This document shows, piece by piece, positions 36,401 through 44,652 of a stretch of 61,547 nucleotides of DNA. The stretch is taken from assembly GCA_016201275.1 (NCBI GenBank), contig JACQDB010000029.1, positions 1 through 61,547 of the forward strand, in the 5' to 3' direction. How positions within the stretch are numbered: position 1 is the first letter of the stretch; each line of letters starts with the position of its first letter. The position numbers and the translations under genes were made by a program. The stretch is from Acidobacteriota bacterium. Lineage in GTDB: Bacteria; Acidobacteriota; Blastocatellia; UBA7656. The notes beneath the pieces are model-generated. The model was not told the DNA's origin and made no database searches. It was given only the letters and a program-made list of their open reading frames with translations.

Positions 36401-37168
36401 TCAACGCTTGGTCAGGCGTTTGGCAATCACGCTATAGACCGCAGGATTGAAAGCTAGACCGACGTGGGTGGCTTTGACTTCAAAATTTCTTGACGGGTCT
36501 TCATCTATGCAAACGCGCCAGTCCACGATGCCGTCGGTCTTGGTGTAAATCGCGGTTTGCTGGATGGCGTCAAAATCTTTTTGCAGCGAAGTCACCGCGT
36601 GGCATTGGCAGAAGCCGGTGTAGCAGTCCGGGTAAGTGTCTGGATAATCCGCTTGGCCTTGGCGATTGATGAGAATTTTATTCCGCACCAGTTTTGCGGT
36701 TTGCAGAACTAGCGGGTGCGAGCGCACGCCGCGAAACGGTGCCCCCAGAGTAATCACCGAAGCGACCTGTTCGGCGTTGCGTTCGGCGGCGGAACGCGCC
36801 AGTATGCCGCCCAAGCTGTGACCGATCAGATGCACTTTGCTGCCGGTCTCTTGAAACGCTTTCTGCACGGTCTGTGAGAGTTTGCCCACCAGTAGGTCCA
36901 GACAATCGGCGTTCCAGCCGATGCCGGAATAATAAGCGTGATAGCCTATGCGTCGCAGCCAATAATACATAGGCATCAGGTAATGATCGGTTCCCATAAA
37001 ACCGGGAACGACGATGACCGCCGAGCGGTCGCCACGCGGCACGCCCAAGCCGTAATAGACCGGCGAAGCGTGCAGCGCCATCCAATCCAGCCCCGCGAAC
37101 GCTTCCAGCCAAATCGGGCGCTCTGCCGCTTGCATCTCTTGGTGAAAAGCCTTTGGTGATGTTGCCAT
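36401..37168 (-). CDS. Alpha/beta hydrolase, lipase-like
   Basis: A 255-residue alpha/beta-hydrolase without a signal peptide. The oxyanion-region VVPGFMGTDHYLMPM is near residue 54. The nucleophile elbow GHSLGG is near 117, the acid is probably in TKTDGIVDW, and the catalytic histidine is in KATHVGLAF. The shape fits triacylglycerol-lipase or esterase-like proteins that include a GFMG motif, with an acyl ester as likely substrate. GAGAGGGC precedes the ATG. It is followed on the same strand by the exported methyltransferase-fold gene 91 bp away. It is encoded near a wax-ester-synthase-like gene, so a lipid-turnover role is conceivable. Confidence 0.85.
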   Translation of the reverse strand: MATSPKAFHQEMQAAERPIWLEAFAGLDWMALHASPVYYGLGVPRGDRSAVIVVPGFMGTDHYLMPMYYWLRRIGYHAYYSGIGWNADCLDLLVGKLSQTVQKAFQETGSKVHLIGHSLGGILARSAAERNAEQVASVITLGAPFRGVRSHPLVLQTAKLVRNKILINRQGQADYPDTYPDCYTGFCQCHAVTSLQKDFDAIQQTAIYTKTDGIVDWRVCIDEDPSRNFEVKATHVGLAFNPAVYSVIAKRLTKR

Positions 37169-37663
37169 GAAATCGTTTGCCCTCTCTTCTCAATCATGAT
37201 TAACGCCTATTTCAGGCTGGTCTGGCAACCCGAATCGGCTGAAGAATGCGCCATCGAGTGCAAGTAAAAGTGAGACGCCAGCACAAAGAAACTTCCTGTT
37301 CGCAGCCCTGCAAGGGCGCAATTCTATAGCCTAGCGCAGCGCGCTAGGAAAGAGCTTCACGCGGTCAACGAGCGCCCTTTCAGGGCTAGGAATGGATGGC
37401 TCGCGCCTACCCAGTCCGTTGGACTGGGCTATAGAATTGTGCCCTTTCAGGGCTGCGAACCCGCACGGGCGAAAATAGCTTGTCAAACCAATAGCCGCAA
37501 CCGAGTCTCACTTTTCATTGCACCCCTCATTAAGTGAGGCGATCCTTTACATAGAGTTGTCCATCACTCAGCCAGACTTCTAGCCAAGGTTCTGCATCAC
37601 GAAATGTCCACAGTATCAATCTACCTTTGTTACAGAGTGCGTTGCGCTCCTTGCCAAGCTGGC
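37169..37663. other. Non-coding region holding an inverted-repeat element
   Basis: The main content is the 266-bp element 37258-37523, listed separately. The remaining 37524-37663 shows nothing recognisable. Confidence 0.6.
37258..37523. mobile_element. MITE-like element with GTGCAA..GTGAGAC ends
   Basis: The left end (37258-37276) reads GTGCAAGTAAAAGTGAGAC. The right end (37505-37523) is its reverse complement with two mismatches over 19 bp. Inside are several smaller palindromes: GCCCTTTCAGGGCT-type sequences, CTAGCGC/GCGCTAG, and CCCAGTCC/GGACTGGG. A single matching end lies at 34749-34767. No open frame is convincing. Mobility is inference. Confidence 0.55.
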
Positions 37664-37927
37664 TCAACGATTATGCCGCTCCCAACGATCAATGGCGCTT
37701 TTCATCCAGACGAGGCGATTGCCATTCGGATTCTCTACGCTTGCCAATTCGATTAGTCGCTCTACCTGCTCGGCATCACCGAAGGCCTTGCGTAAAAGTT
37801 TCTCATACAACTCGCGCTCGCGTTTAGTGGAGCGCGCTTGATTACCGCGCCGTCGCGGCTTGGCAAAAATTCTTATCCCGATAACTACGGCAACCACCAC
37901 CAAGGCCAAAACCAGAATACGGTTCAA
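37664..37927 (-). CDS. Small membrane-anchored protein of unknown function
   Basis: An 87-residue protein with one N-terminal membrane helix (LVLALVVVAVVIGIRIF) followed by a basic patch (KPRRRGNQARSTKRERE) and a short helical cytosolic domain (YEKLLRKAFGDAEQVERLIELA, then LVWMKSAIDRWERHN). The start is TTG, well supported by AGGAGGAGAGCGGA immediately upstream. No family is recognised. It stands alone between a repeat element and a short non-coding gap. Confidence 0.65.
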   Translation of the reverse strand: MNRILVLALVVVAVVIGIRIFAKPRRRGNQARSTKRERELYEKLLRKAFGDAEQVERLIELASVENPNGNRLVWMKSAIDRWERHNR

Positions 37928-38206
37928 TCCGCTCTCCTCCTACCGATAGCTCTCGCCTATGGCGAAACGACTTTCTCTACCTTGCATCACTTTCGCTGTC
38001 ATTATGAAGTCGGTCTTTTGCATTCGCAAATTTTCGCTGATGAAAACTATCTGGCGACCGCCTTGAACCCCTGACGACGAGTAGCCGTCAAAGCGATTCG
38101 GTGAAGGCTTTTGTGAATCGGGCAAAACCATCGCAACGCCAAACCTCTATCGCTGCACGATGCAATGCGCCCGCTTACTTTTGCCTTTTGCCTTTTTACT
38201 TTTTAC

Positions 38207-39661
38207 TTATTTGCGCTTGCCTCTGGCGACTTTCATCACTTGCGGTTTGATCTCGGTGACGCCTGCCGCGTTTCGCAATTCGACGAAGGCTTCTTCTAAA
38301 AAAGCTTTGAGCCTTTCGACATCGGGCATCGCCACTGTGTCCGAGGTCAACCCGAAGGTCAACTTCTGGTCGTAGCTCATAATCGCGCAGCCGCACCCTA
38401 TGCCGTAGCCCACAGGCACATACGGGTAATACGCCACCATGCGTTTGCCCATAGCGTAAAGCGGAACCTGCGGCCCAGGCACATTGGTTGATACCATATT
38501 GAAGGCCGGAATCGGCGCACTCGCCAACGCTCCTGCCAACGCATGAACCGGCGGCGGCAATATGCCCATCAAGGCTGAAAAGAGATTCAAGCCCTCCGCC
38601 ACTCGTCCGCTTTTCATCTTCGCAGTCTTTTCGTTGACATAGCGAAAGCGCTGCAAAGGATCGCTGAGGTCCAGCGGAATTTCTACCGGCAACAACGACA
38701 CCAGATTGCCCAGAGCGCCGCGCTGCTCTTCTTGACGCAGGCTCACCGGAACCATCACGCGCAGCTTTTTGCCGACGATGGGTTGACCATGAAATTGGAC
38801 ATAACGTGACACCGCGCTCGACAACACCGTTAAAACAACATCGTTGACCGTGCCGCCACAAGCAGCGCGTATGGCTCTGGCTTCGGCGAAGGAAAATTCA
38901 CTCCACACCAGTTTGCGCGCCCCGGCACAGGGCTGATTGAAAGGCATCAACGCAACCGGCGAGGCCAGCGCCGGAAGCAAGCCGCCAGCCTGTTGCATGG
39001 CCGCACGCGACTCGTCTTTCGTGAAGGCTTGCGCCAGATTCAACAAACCGTTTTGAAATTCCATCCAGCGCTCCATGCCTTCCTGCATATTGCCAAGCAA
39101 GGCGTCGAACAAGCGCCGCGTAGGGTCGGGCTTGGGTGGCGGCGGCGCAAATTTCGGCAGCGGCGCAGGCGCAGGCTCTGGCGTCAAATCCAGCACGATC
39201 TTGAGCAAGTCCACCCCCGACACGCCATCCACCATGCAATGATGCACTCGCGCAATCATCGCCGTGCGTTTGCCCTGCAAGCCATAAACCAGAAAGATGT
39301 CCCACAACGGTTTGCTGCGCTCCATCATCGGCGTAAAGATTTGCGTCCCCAGTTGAATCAACGCCGCGTCATCGCCGGGTTTATCAAGCTGAATTTTGAA
39401 GATGTGTTTTTTGATGTCGAAGTTGGCATCATGCTCCCAAGTCGGATGCCCCAAATTAAACGGGTCGGGTGCGACCACCTGTTGATAGCGCGGCAGCAGA
39501 TGCAACTTCGCGTTGACGTTTGCCACGAAACGGGCGAAGGGGATTTCACCTTCAAAGACACTGATGCTGCCTATGTGCATAGGACATTCTTTCTTCTCGA
39601 AATAGAGAAAGCTGGCGTCCATCGAAGTCAATCGGTGATTCAAAGTCTTTGCCATCTTCAC
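38207..39661 (-). CDS. Wax ester synthase / diacylglycerol acyltransferase family protein
   Basis: A 484-residue WS/DGAT enzyme that would transfer an acyl group from acyl-CoA to a fatty alcohol or diacylglycerol, making storage lipid at the membrane. It has the family opening [25 protein letters not shown], the active-site motif HHCMVDG near residue 142, and the C-terminal [21 protein letters not shown] region seen in such proteins. Length matches the family (450-500). Start is GTG 39661 (GGAG five bases upstream) or ATG 39655. It lies in a stretch with phasin and PhaR-type genes, so carbon storage is a theme here. Confidence 0.93.
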   Translation of the reverse strand: MKMAKTLNHRLTSMDASFLYFEKKECPMHIGSISVFEGEIPFARFVANVNAKLHLLPRYQQVVAPDPFNLGHPTWEHDANFDIKKHIFKIQLDKPGDDAALIQLGTQIFTPMMERSKPLWDIFLVYGLQGKRTAMIARVHHCMVDGVSGVDLLKIVLDLTPEPAPAPLPKFAPPPPKPDPTRRLFDALLGNMQEGMERWMEFQNGLLNLAQAFTKDESRAAMQQAGGLLPALASPVALMPFNQPCAGARKLVWSEFSFAEARAIRAACGGTVNDVVLTVLSSAVSRYVQFHGQPIVGKKLRVMVPVSLRQEEQRGALGNLVSLLPVEIPLDLSDPLQRFRYVNEKTAKMKSGRVAEGLNLFSALMGILPPPVHALAGALASAPIPAFNMVSTNVPGPQVPLYAMGKRMVAYYPYVPVGYGIGCGCAIMSYDQKLTFGLTSDTVAMPDVERLKAFLEEAFVELRNAAGVTEIKPQVMKVARGKRK

Positions 39662-39915
39662 TTTTACTCCGTCACAGAGTCCTTTTTCTCCAGTCCTTCG
39701 CCCTGCGCTTTTCGCCTCCCGAAGACGACGGTTATTTCCCTTGCCTGATTTTTATCAAAGACGTGAAACCGGCTACCAGAGCCAGTTTCAAGGTTTTGTT
39801 AAGAATTGAGGACTAGGAGCTAAGGAGTACGCACGCGGCTCCAGCCTCAAGGGAAAGTACGCGATAAAATCGCAGCGCGTGAAACGGCGCGTTCACCAAT
39901 CTGGTGGCGCTTGGT
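39662..39915. other. Intergenic gap with a small hairpin
   Basis: A hairpin GAAACCGGCT/AGCCAGTTTC lies at about 39763-39787, a repeat shared with about 33211-33235. Nothing else is recognised. Confidence 0.5.
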
Positions 39916-40482
39916 TCACTCCGTCAAGCCGGTGACATCGTAAGACATCACAATCAAATCATGGGTCTTGCCGGCTCTGTCCATCACATAATCGGCGAGC
40001 AGCGCTTCGACGCGAAAGCCCATAGTCTCGAACACCTGCACGGCGCTGCGCTGGTCTGCGGCCATGCGGGCGATGATTTTTTGCAAGCCGCTGTCCTGCG
40101 CCAGTGCGTGAACTTCGTTCGCCAGTATATGCCCCAAGCCGCGTCCGCGATATTCAGGAACAATCATGATTTGAATTTCGCCCAGATGACGAGTCCAGAA
40201 CGGTTCGTTGCGCGTCAGGCTGCCGTAAGCGACCACCTGCCCGTTGACTTCCGCCACCACAACTTTCATGCGCTCGCTCTGCAAACTGTTCGCCCAACGC
40301 TCGACGATGCCGGGCTGCGTAATGTCCACGGTCAGAAACACCAAGTCTTCTTCCGGCAAAGACTGCGTGAAGGCAAGCATGGTTTTGCCGTCCTGCGGAG
40401 ACATCAAGCGCAAGGTGACCTGGCCATTTTTGATCGTCGTTGTCCACGGGTATGCGCGTTTCGAGGTTGACTCTTTCGCCAT
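39916..40482 (-). CDS. GNAT family N-acetyltransferase
   Basis: A 188-residue GNAT enzyme that moves an acetyl group from acetyl-CoA to an amine. The acetyl-CoA loop is YRGRGLGHILANEVHALA near residue 120, after the strand LGEIQIMIVPE; the C-terminal strand is VFETMGFRVEALLADYV. The N-terminal half is longer than a minimal GNAT. The target is unknown. GGAG seven bases before the ATG at 40482 supports that start over the longer frame. It is on the same strand as the WS/DGAT gene, 254 bp away, so they need not be co-transcribed. Confidence 0.88.
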   Translation of the reverse strand: MAKESTSKRAYPWTTTIKNGQVTLRLMSPQDGKTMLAFTQSLPEEDLVFLTVDITQPGIVERWANSLQSERMKVVVAEVNGQVVAYGSLTRNEPFWTRHLGEIQIMIVPEYRGRGLGHILANEVHALAQDSGLQKIIARMAADQRSAVQVFETMGFRVEALLADYVMDRAGKTHDLIVMSYDVTGLTE

Positions 40483-41086
40483 AAATTTCTCCAGCAATGC
40501 TATACGATGTAAGCGTCCGCAGAGGCTTGCGGAACGATGAAGAAGGAGGCCGAAACCATCGCCCGACAGCGCCCTTCCCAGCAATGCGCCAACAGTAAAT
40601 CACCAAACCTAAACGAACGCAAGCGCCTACTTAAAACTATGCGAAACCACTTCGCCTTCTTGATTCATTGGCGTTGCGGCTTGCAGAAATCGCTTTGACC
40701 CGGCAATAGCGCAAGAGGTTTGGTTGGCGGCCAAGAGACTCACATCCTTGCCAGTCACGGGCTTGCAGTTGGCTCTCGATAGATGATTCGACGGCCTAGG
40801 AATGTGGATAAAATAATCTGCAACCCTGTACGGGCGACCCTGCGGTGGTCGCCCCGCCTTGAAATTCATTAGCTTTCAAGGCGGGGCGACCACCGCAGGG
40901 TCGCCCGTACAAGGCATGGGAAAATTACTCACGTTTTGCAGGCTATATCTTCCATATTCCTAAGAAGCAAAACCCCAAGCCTGTCACCGCGAAGCACATC
41001 AGGGACACCAAGCGTAAATAGAGACGCCAGGTCTTGGGGGTTCAGGGTGTGCTTTGCGGTCAAAAACCTGATGTGATTTTCAAGCC
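40483..41086. repeat. Non-coding region with a 37-bp perfect inverted repeat and a second long hairpin
   Basis: Positions 40828-40864 and 40874-40910 are exact reverse complements over 37 bp around a 9-base loop. The outer part is the GTACGGGCGACC palindrome also at 5882-5920. Positions about 40990-41070 form a second, imperfect long stem (ACCGCGAAGCACA with TGTGCTTTGCGGT, and GACACCAA with TTGGGGGT inside) just past the phasin stop codon, a possible terminator. The apparent frame 40627-40869 starts inside the inverted repeat and is not called. Confidence 0.75.
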
Positions 41087-41725
41087 TTACTTTTTCGCGG
41101 TGACGTTGACAAAGGGCATCTGCAAGGCCAGATCGAGCCAGCGTTTCTGCACCTCTACATAATTGCTCATGGCCTGCTGCGCGAAATCAGCGAGCGCGGC
41201 GGCAGGCGAAGACTCATCCAGGCCGAGTCCGGCTTTCACCGCGTTGATGGCCTGAGCGTTTTGTTTAGCGGCGAAATCCAGCCATTGAGTTCTGGCGCTC
41301 ACCAGAGTTTCCAATCCCTGCCCGGCGAAATCAGCAACCGAGCGCATCACATCCGTCGCCTCAAAACCGGCGTTATCGCGCATGGAATCGAACACCTGTT
41401 GGCTTTGCTGCCAGGCGACTTCCGCCCAACGCTTTTGCGCTTCCACAAAGCCTTCTATGCCCTGCCGCGCCCAATCGCCGAGCGCCGGCGTTGGCGCAGT
41501 GCGATAAAACGCCAGCGCCTCCTGTAAGGCTTTCACCACCAGAGCGTTCTGCTGCTGGGTGATGTCAATCCATTGCTTCTGCGCTTCGACCAAGTGTTCG
41601 ACCACTTGTTTCGCCCACTCGGTCGCCTGTGTCGCATCGGCGGCGGCGTGGTTGGCGCTCTGAGATTGCCCCTTCTTTGCGCTCGTTGCCTTACGGCTCT
41701 TCGAGGTTTTCGCTTTGCTTGCCAT
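41087..41725 (-). CDS. Phasin-like protein with four internal repeats
   Basis: A 212-residue alpha-helical protein with a basic Ser/Lys N-terminus. It has four helical repeats with a shared core: LVEAQKQWIDI, FVEAQKRWAEV, LVSARTQWLDF and YVEVQKRWLDL, each followed by a Gln/Ala-rich helix. This fits phasins, which coat polyhydroxyalkanoate granules. AAGGAAGG lies before the ATG. It is divergent from a PhaR-type regulator gene with 315 bp between them, the usual arrangement for a phasin under PhaR control. The repeat structure is seen; the granule role is family knowledge. Confidence 0.82.
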   Translation of the reverse strand: MASKAKTSKSRKATSAKKGQSQSANHAAADATQATEWAKQVVEHLVEAQKQWIDITQQQNALVVKALQEALAFYRTAPTPALGDWARQGIEGFVEAQKRWAEVAWQQSQQVFDSMRDNAGFEATDVMRSVADFAGQGLETLVSARTQWLDFAAKQNAQAINAVKAGLGLDESSPAAALADFAQQAMSNYVEVQKRWLDLALQMPFVNVTAKK

Positions 41726-41833
41726 ATTCTTTACCTTCCTTTCTACTGCTTGAATGATTCGTTTTGCTTATTCGCTGCTCTTGCTACGCCCCCTTAGAAT
41801 AGCAGAATATCTTTTGCTGTCAAGAAATTTATT

Positions 41834-41845
41834 TCGCAATTGCGA
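41834..41845. promoter_or_regulatory. Candidate PhaR operator 1
   Basis: A perfect 12-bp palindrome, TCGCAATTGCGA, in the phasin/PhaR divergent gap. It is repeated 119 bp away at 41953-41964. Both are flanked by GAAGTATT or AATACTTC in opposite orientations. PhaR proteins are reported to bind TGC/GCA-containing sites, so these are plausible operators; binding is inference. Confidence 0.5.
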
Positions 41846-41952
41846 GAAGTATTATTCAAACGCGCTTGAAGCCAATATCAAGAGATAGCCCAATAGAACT
41901 TGAAGTGATCCTCTGCTGATAGGTTTACAGGGCAATCTTTTCTTGCATTTGT

Positions 41953-41964
41953 TCGCAATTGCGA
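41953..41964. promoter_or_regulatory. Candidate PhaR operator 2
   Basis: Second exact copy of TCGCAATTGCGA, 77 bp upstream of the PhaR-type gene. Its position would allow autoregulation, while copy 1 lies nearer the phasin gene. Confidence 0.5.
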
Positions 41965-42040
41965 CATAGAATACTTCTGCTATCAAACAGATAGAGGCAG
42001 GGTCGAGCGAAGGCTTCACGAACGCACGCAAAGGAGTTTT

Positions 42041-42523
42041 ATGGGAAGAAAAAAACAGCCGAAAGCAGCCGATGACAATACACTGGTGATCAAGCGCTAT
42101 GGCAATCGTCGCCTCTATAACACCGAAACTCAGAGTTATGTCAATTATCAAGACCTCGTGAAATTGATTCGCGACGGTCACGAAATTCTGGTCATGGATT
42201 CGACAACCAAAGAAGACGTAACCAAACTGGTGTTGATGCAGATTATTCTTGAAGAAGAGAAAAGCACCACCAACCTGTTGCCGATTCCGTTTCTGTACCA
42301 ACTGCTACGCGCCCGCGAAGACGTAGTGCAGGATTTTTTCAAGAATTATCTGGCGACCAGTTTTGCGGCTTACTTGAAGACCAAAGAGGAGTTCGATAAA
42401 CGCTTCAAAGGTTTTCTGGAACTGAGCGCTTCCGCGCCGCAAATCTGGGAAGCCTTTCTGCCCAACGCAGAAGCCGTAAAAGATTTATTTCGCACTAGCA
42501 AAAAGAAACCCGCAAAGAAGTAA
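42041..42523 (+). CDS. phaR: PhaR-type polyhydroxyalkanoate synthesis regulator
   Basis: A 160-residue protein with the PHB/PHA accumulation regulator DNA-binding domain at residues about 14-75: LVIKRYGNRRLYNTETQSYV, then LVKLIRDGHEILVMDS. The downstream part (LVLMQIILEEEKS) matches the adjoining PhaR region. PhaR represses phasin and its own gene and is titrated by nascent polyester granules, which links phasin supply to polymer. AAAGGAG lies just before the ATG. It is divergent from the phasin gene, with two identical palindromes between. A GTTGAG-type palindrome starts immediately after the stop codon. No PHA synthase is in the window. Confidence 0.92.
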   Translation: MGRKKQPKAADDNTLVIKRYGNRRLYNTETQSYVNYQDLVKLIRDGHEILVMDSTTKEDVTKLVLMQIILEEEKSTTNLLPIPFLYQLLRAREDVVQDFFKNYLATSFAAYLKTKEEFDKRFKGFLELSASAPQIWEAFLPNAEAVKDLFRTSKKKPAKK

Positions 42524-42857
42524 GGTTGAGAGGCGGTCACAGATCGCCTCTCAACCAATCGCATACCTCTGCAACTCGCTATAAAAAGGCAAAAAGGACT
42601 GTTGGCAGCGCCATGATGGGTTTCTTCAAACCGGCATTTTTTTCTCATCCATGAATTTTTCTGCTCGCTATCTCGCCGCATTTCCAAAACGGCGCTCCGC
42701 AGTTTAGAATTTGGCTAGAGGCTTTGGCTTTGTGATAAACTTGGCGACCTTAGCAGACAAAGGCCATTTTGCATCGGGCCTGAATCACTTGGCCATCAGT
42801 TCAACAACTTAATCAGCGCCTGTGAGCGCACATCTTTTTACGCATCTGGGAGGTGAT
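42524..42857. repeat. Gap with GTTGAG palindrome copy 3
   Basis: Positions 42524-42556 form a 15-bp near-perfect stem (GGTTGAGAGGCGGTC and GATCGCCTCTCAACC) starting at the phaR stop codon, and may end that transcript. The rest of the gap shows nothing recognisable apart from the ribosome-binding site of the next gene. Confidence 0.65.
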
Positions 42858-43955
42858 ATGGCATCTGCGGCAGTTGCGATTCAAGAGAAACGAAAGCTGA
42901 TTTCCAGCGGCTGGATGATCAGCCGCAAAGACGATTTGGTTTGGTTCATCGGCAGCGTCATCGCCAGTTATATTTTATTGTTCGCCAATCTCAAGCTCGG
43001 CGTATCGCTGGCCATAGTGGTGTGGATTTGGGCTTTGGGGTTCGACGGCCCGCACATATACGGCACTATATCGCGCACCTATGCCGATAGCGACGAACGC
43101 CGCAAACGCGGCAAATTATTTTACGGCAGCCTTCTATGGTTCGCCTTTGGGCCGCTGATGGTGTGGTTGGCGCGCTTGAATTTTTTAGGCACGGCGATGT
43201 GGGCGGCAGGCTTTTTTCTGTTCGCTTCGTTGTGGGCTTATTATCATCTGGTCAAACAACACTACGGCTTCATGATTTTGTACAAGAAGAAAAATCGTGA
43301 CCTTGCCGAGATGGATAATTTGATAGACCGTGCCTTTATCTTTTTAGGCATGACTTATCCGCTGCTGCATTTTATGCAATACGGGGTGGCGGCAAAAGAG
43401 CGCGTTCCCTTCACTACGCAGAGCGGCCCGTTTGCCTGGTTTACCAATCTGGTGCTGTTCGGGTTTATCATTTCGCTACTGCTTTTTCTGGGGCGACAAG
43501 CGCAGCGCCTTTATTTGAAACAGCCGATAAACGCGCCGAAATTGCTGTTGCTGGCTGCCGCTTTGCCTGTGCATTGGATTGTCCCGCGACTGCTTGAACC
43601 GTTGGCGCAGGGCGATCTGGCCTTGGTAGCGACGCTGACGATTTATCACAACATTCAATATCACCGCATCATCTGGTTTCACAATCGCAATAAGTACAAA
43701 CCCGGCACCAGTTTTGGGCTGGCCTCCATCATCAACAAAAATGTCTGGCGGTATATGGGGCTGGCGGTGTTGTTCGGCGCGGCCTATCACATACCGCATT
43801 ACACCATAGTGCCGCCGGGCGGCTATGTAGCGGCGTTCGTGTGGGGCGGCGCGTTCACGCATTATTATCTGGACAGCAAAATCTGGCGCGTCCGCAGCGA
43901 TAAACAACTCAACGACAATTTGCAGATGGCCGAGGCGAAATCATCGAGCGCGTAA
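42858..43955 (+). CDS. Multi-pass membrane protein with histidine motifs
   Basis: A 365-residue integral membrane protein with about eight helices. I do not recognise the family with confidence. Histidine groups lie on or near helix ends: YYHLVKQHYG near residue 134, YHNIQYHRIIWFHN near 276, YHIPHYT near 315 and FTHYYLDSKIWR near 333. Spaced histidines of this kind are typical of di-iron membrane desaturases, hydroxylases and monooxygenases, so an oxidative role on a lipid is possible but not shown. GGGAGGTGAT directly before the ATG at 42858 sets the start; the longer frame from a GTG is not used. A small zinc-ribbon gene follows. Confidence 0.75.
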   Translation: MASAAVAIQEKRKLISSGWMISRKDDLVWFIGSVIASYILLFANLKLGVSLAIVVWIWALGFDGPHIYGTISRTYADSDERRKRGKLFYGSLLWFAFGPLMVWLARLNFLGTAMWAAGFFLFASLWAYYHLVKQHYGFMILYKKKNRDLAEMDNLIDRAFIFLGMTYPLLHFMQYGVAAKERVPFTTQSGPFAWFTNLVLFGFIISLLLFLGRQAQRLYLKQPINAPKLLLLAAALPVHWIVPRLLEPLAQGDLALVATLTIYHNIQYHRIIWFHNRNKYKPGTSFGLASIINKNVWRYMGLAVLFGAAYHIPHYTIVPPGGYVAAFVWGGAFTHYYLDSKIWRVRSDKQLNDNLQMAEAKSSSA

Positions 43956-44016
43956 ACGCAGAAAAATGCTTGCCGGAAGCGGTGCGGAATTTGTAGAGTG
44001 GTCTGGAGGAATGGTT

Positions 44017-44178
44017 GTGAGAATTTTGCTCACCATCTTAATCGGCGCGCTGGTGTTGACGTTGTATGTGCAGTTCGAGAAGCGCCGCTATCAGCAATCG
44101 TGTCGGGAATGCGGCGCAAAAATTTCCGCCGACGAGGATGAAGGCAAGTGCGCGAATTGTCGGTTGCTGGTGGATTAG
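44017..44178 (+). CDS. Small membrane protein with a zinc-ribbon-like tail
   Basis: A 53-residue protein with one N-terminal helix (ILLTILIGALVLTLYVQF) and a C-terminal CRECGAKISADEDEGKCANC, a two-CxxC knuckle that could bind zinc. GGAGGA lies six bases before the GTG at 44017, or abuts an ATG two codons earlier; the GTG has the better spacing. The function is unknown. It follows the histidine-motif membrane gene by about 60 bp and may be its partner. Confidence 0.6.
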   Translation: MRILLTILIGALVLTLYVQFEKRRYQQSCRECGAKISADEDEGKCANCRLLVD

Positions 44179-44209
44179 ACCGGCGCGAGTTTTTTTGTAC
44201 AATAGAAGC

Positions 44210-44605
44210 ATGAGAAGAGCATTGCGTAACTGGCCAAAGCTGGTTCTGGTGATGGTGCCGCTGGCGATTGTTGCCGTAGATGCCGTCGTGTTGTTTGCCG
44301 AGTGGCGACAACCGGCTCCGCAAAAAGCCATACGCCTGATCCGCGAGAGCAAGTCCCGCAAAGAGAATTTCACCGTTCAACAATATCTATACGCGACGGT
44401 GTATCACCGCCAGAAGAACGGCGAAGCGATAACGATAGACGGCTGGCAGGCCGCGCCCGATGCCGATTCAGCCGCCAATCAATTCACCATCACGTTTACC
44501 TACACGGACGCCAACGGCCAGCATCAAGCGTTGTGGACGGCGAACCTGAAAGAGAAAAAAGTCACGCCGCAAAATCAGGAAGCCAGCAATCTATCGTGGC
44601 AGTAA
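44210..44605 (+). CDS. Membrane-anchored protein of unknown function
   Basis: A 131-residue protein with an N-terminal helix (LVLVMVPLAIVAVDAVVLF) and an extracytoplasmic domain of about 95 residues (FTVQQYLYATVYHRQKNGEA, then NQFTITFTYTDANGQHQALW), probably a beta fold. No family is recognised. The longer upstream frame overlaps the preceding gene and is not used. It is the last gene before the cassette-like cluster and its base composition matches the rest of the genome. Confidence 0.65.
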   Translation: MRRALRNWPKLVLVMVPLAIVAVDAVVLFAEWRQPAPQKAIRLIRESKSRKENFTVQQYLYATVYHRQKNGEAITIDGWQAAPDADSAANQFTITFTYTDANGQHQALWTANLKEKKVTPQNQEASNLSWQ

Positions 44606-44652
44606 TCAGGCTACTTGGTTTAGGTGACTGTGAAGCCACTTTGAGGAAAACA

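Noticed and set aside
40627-40869. 80-residue minus-strand frame
   Set aside because: It starts inside the 37-bp inverted repeat and has no domain or convincing ribosome site.
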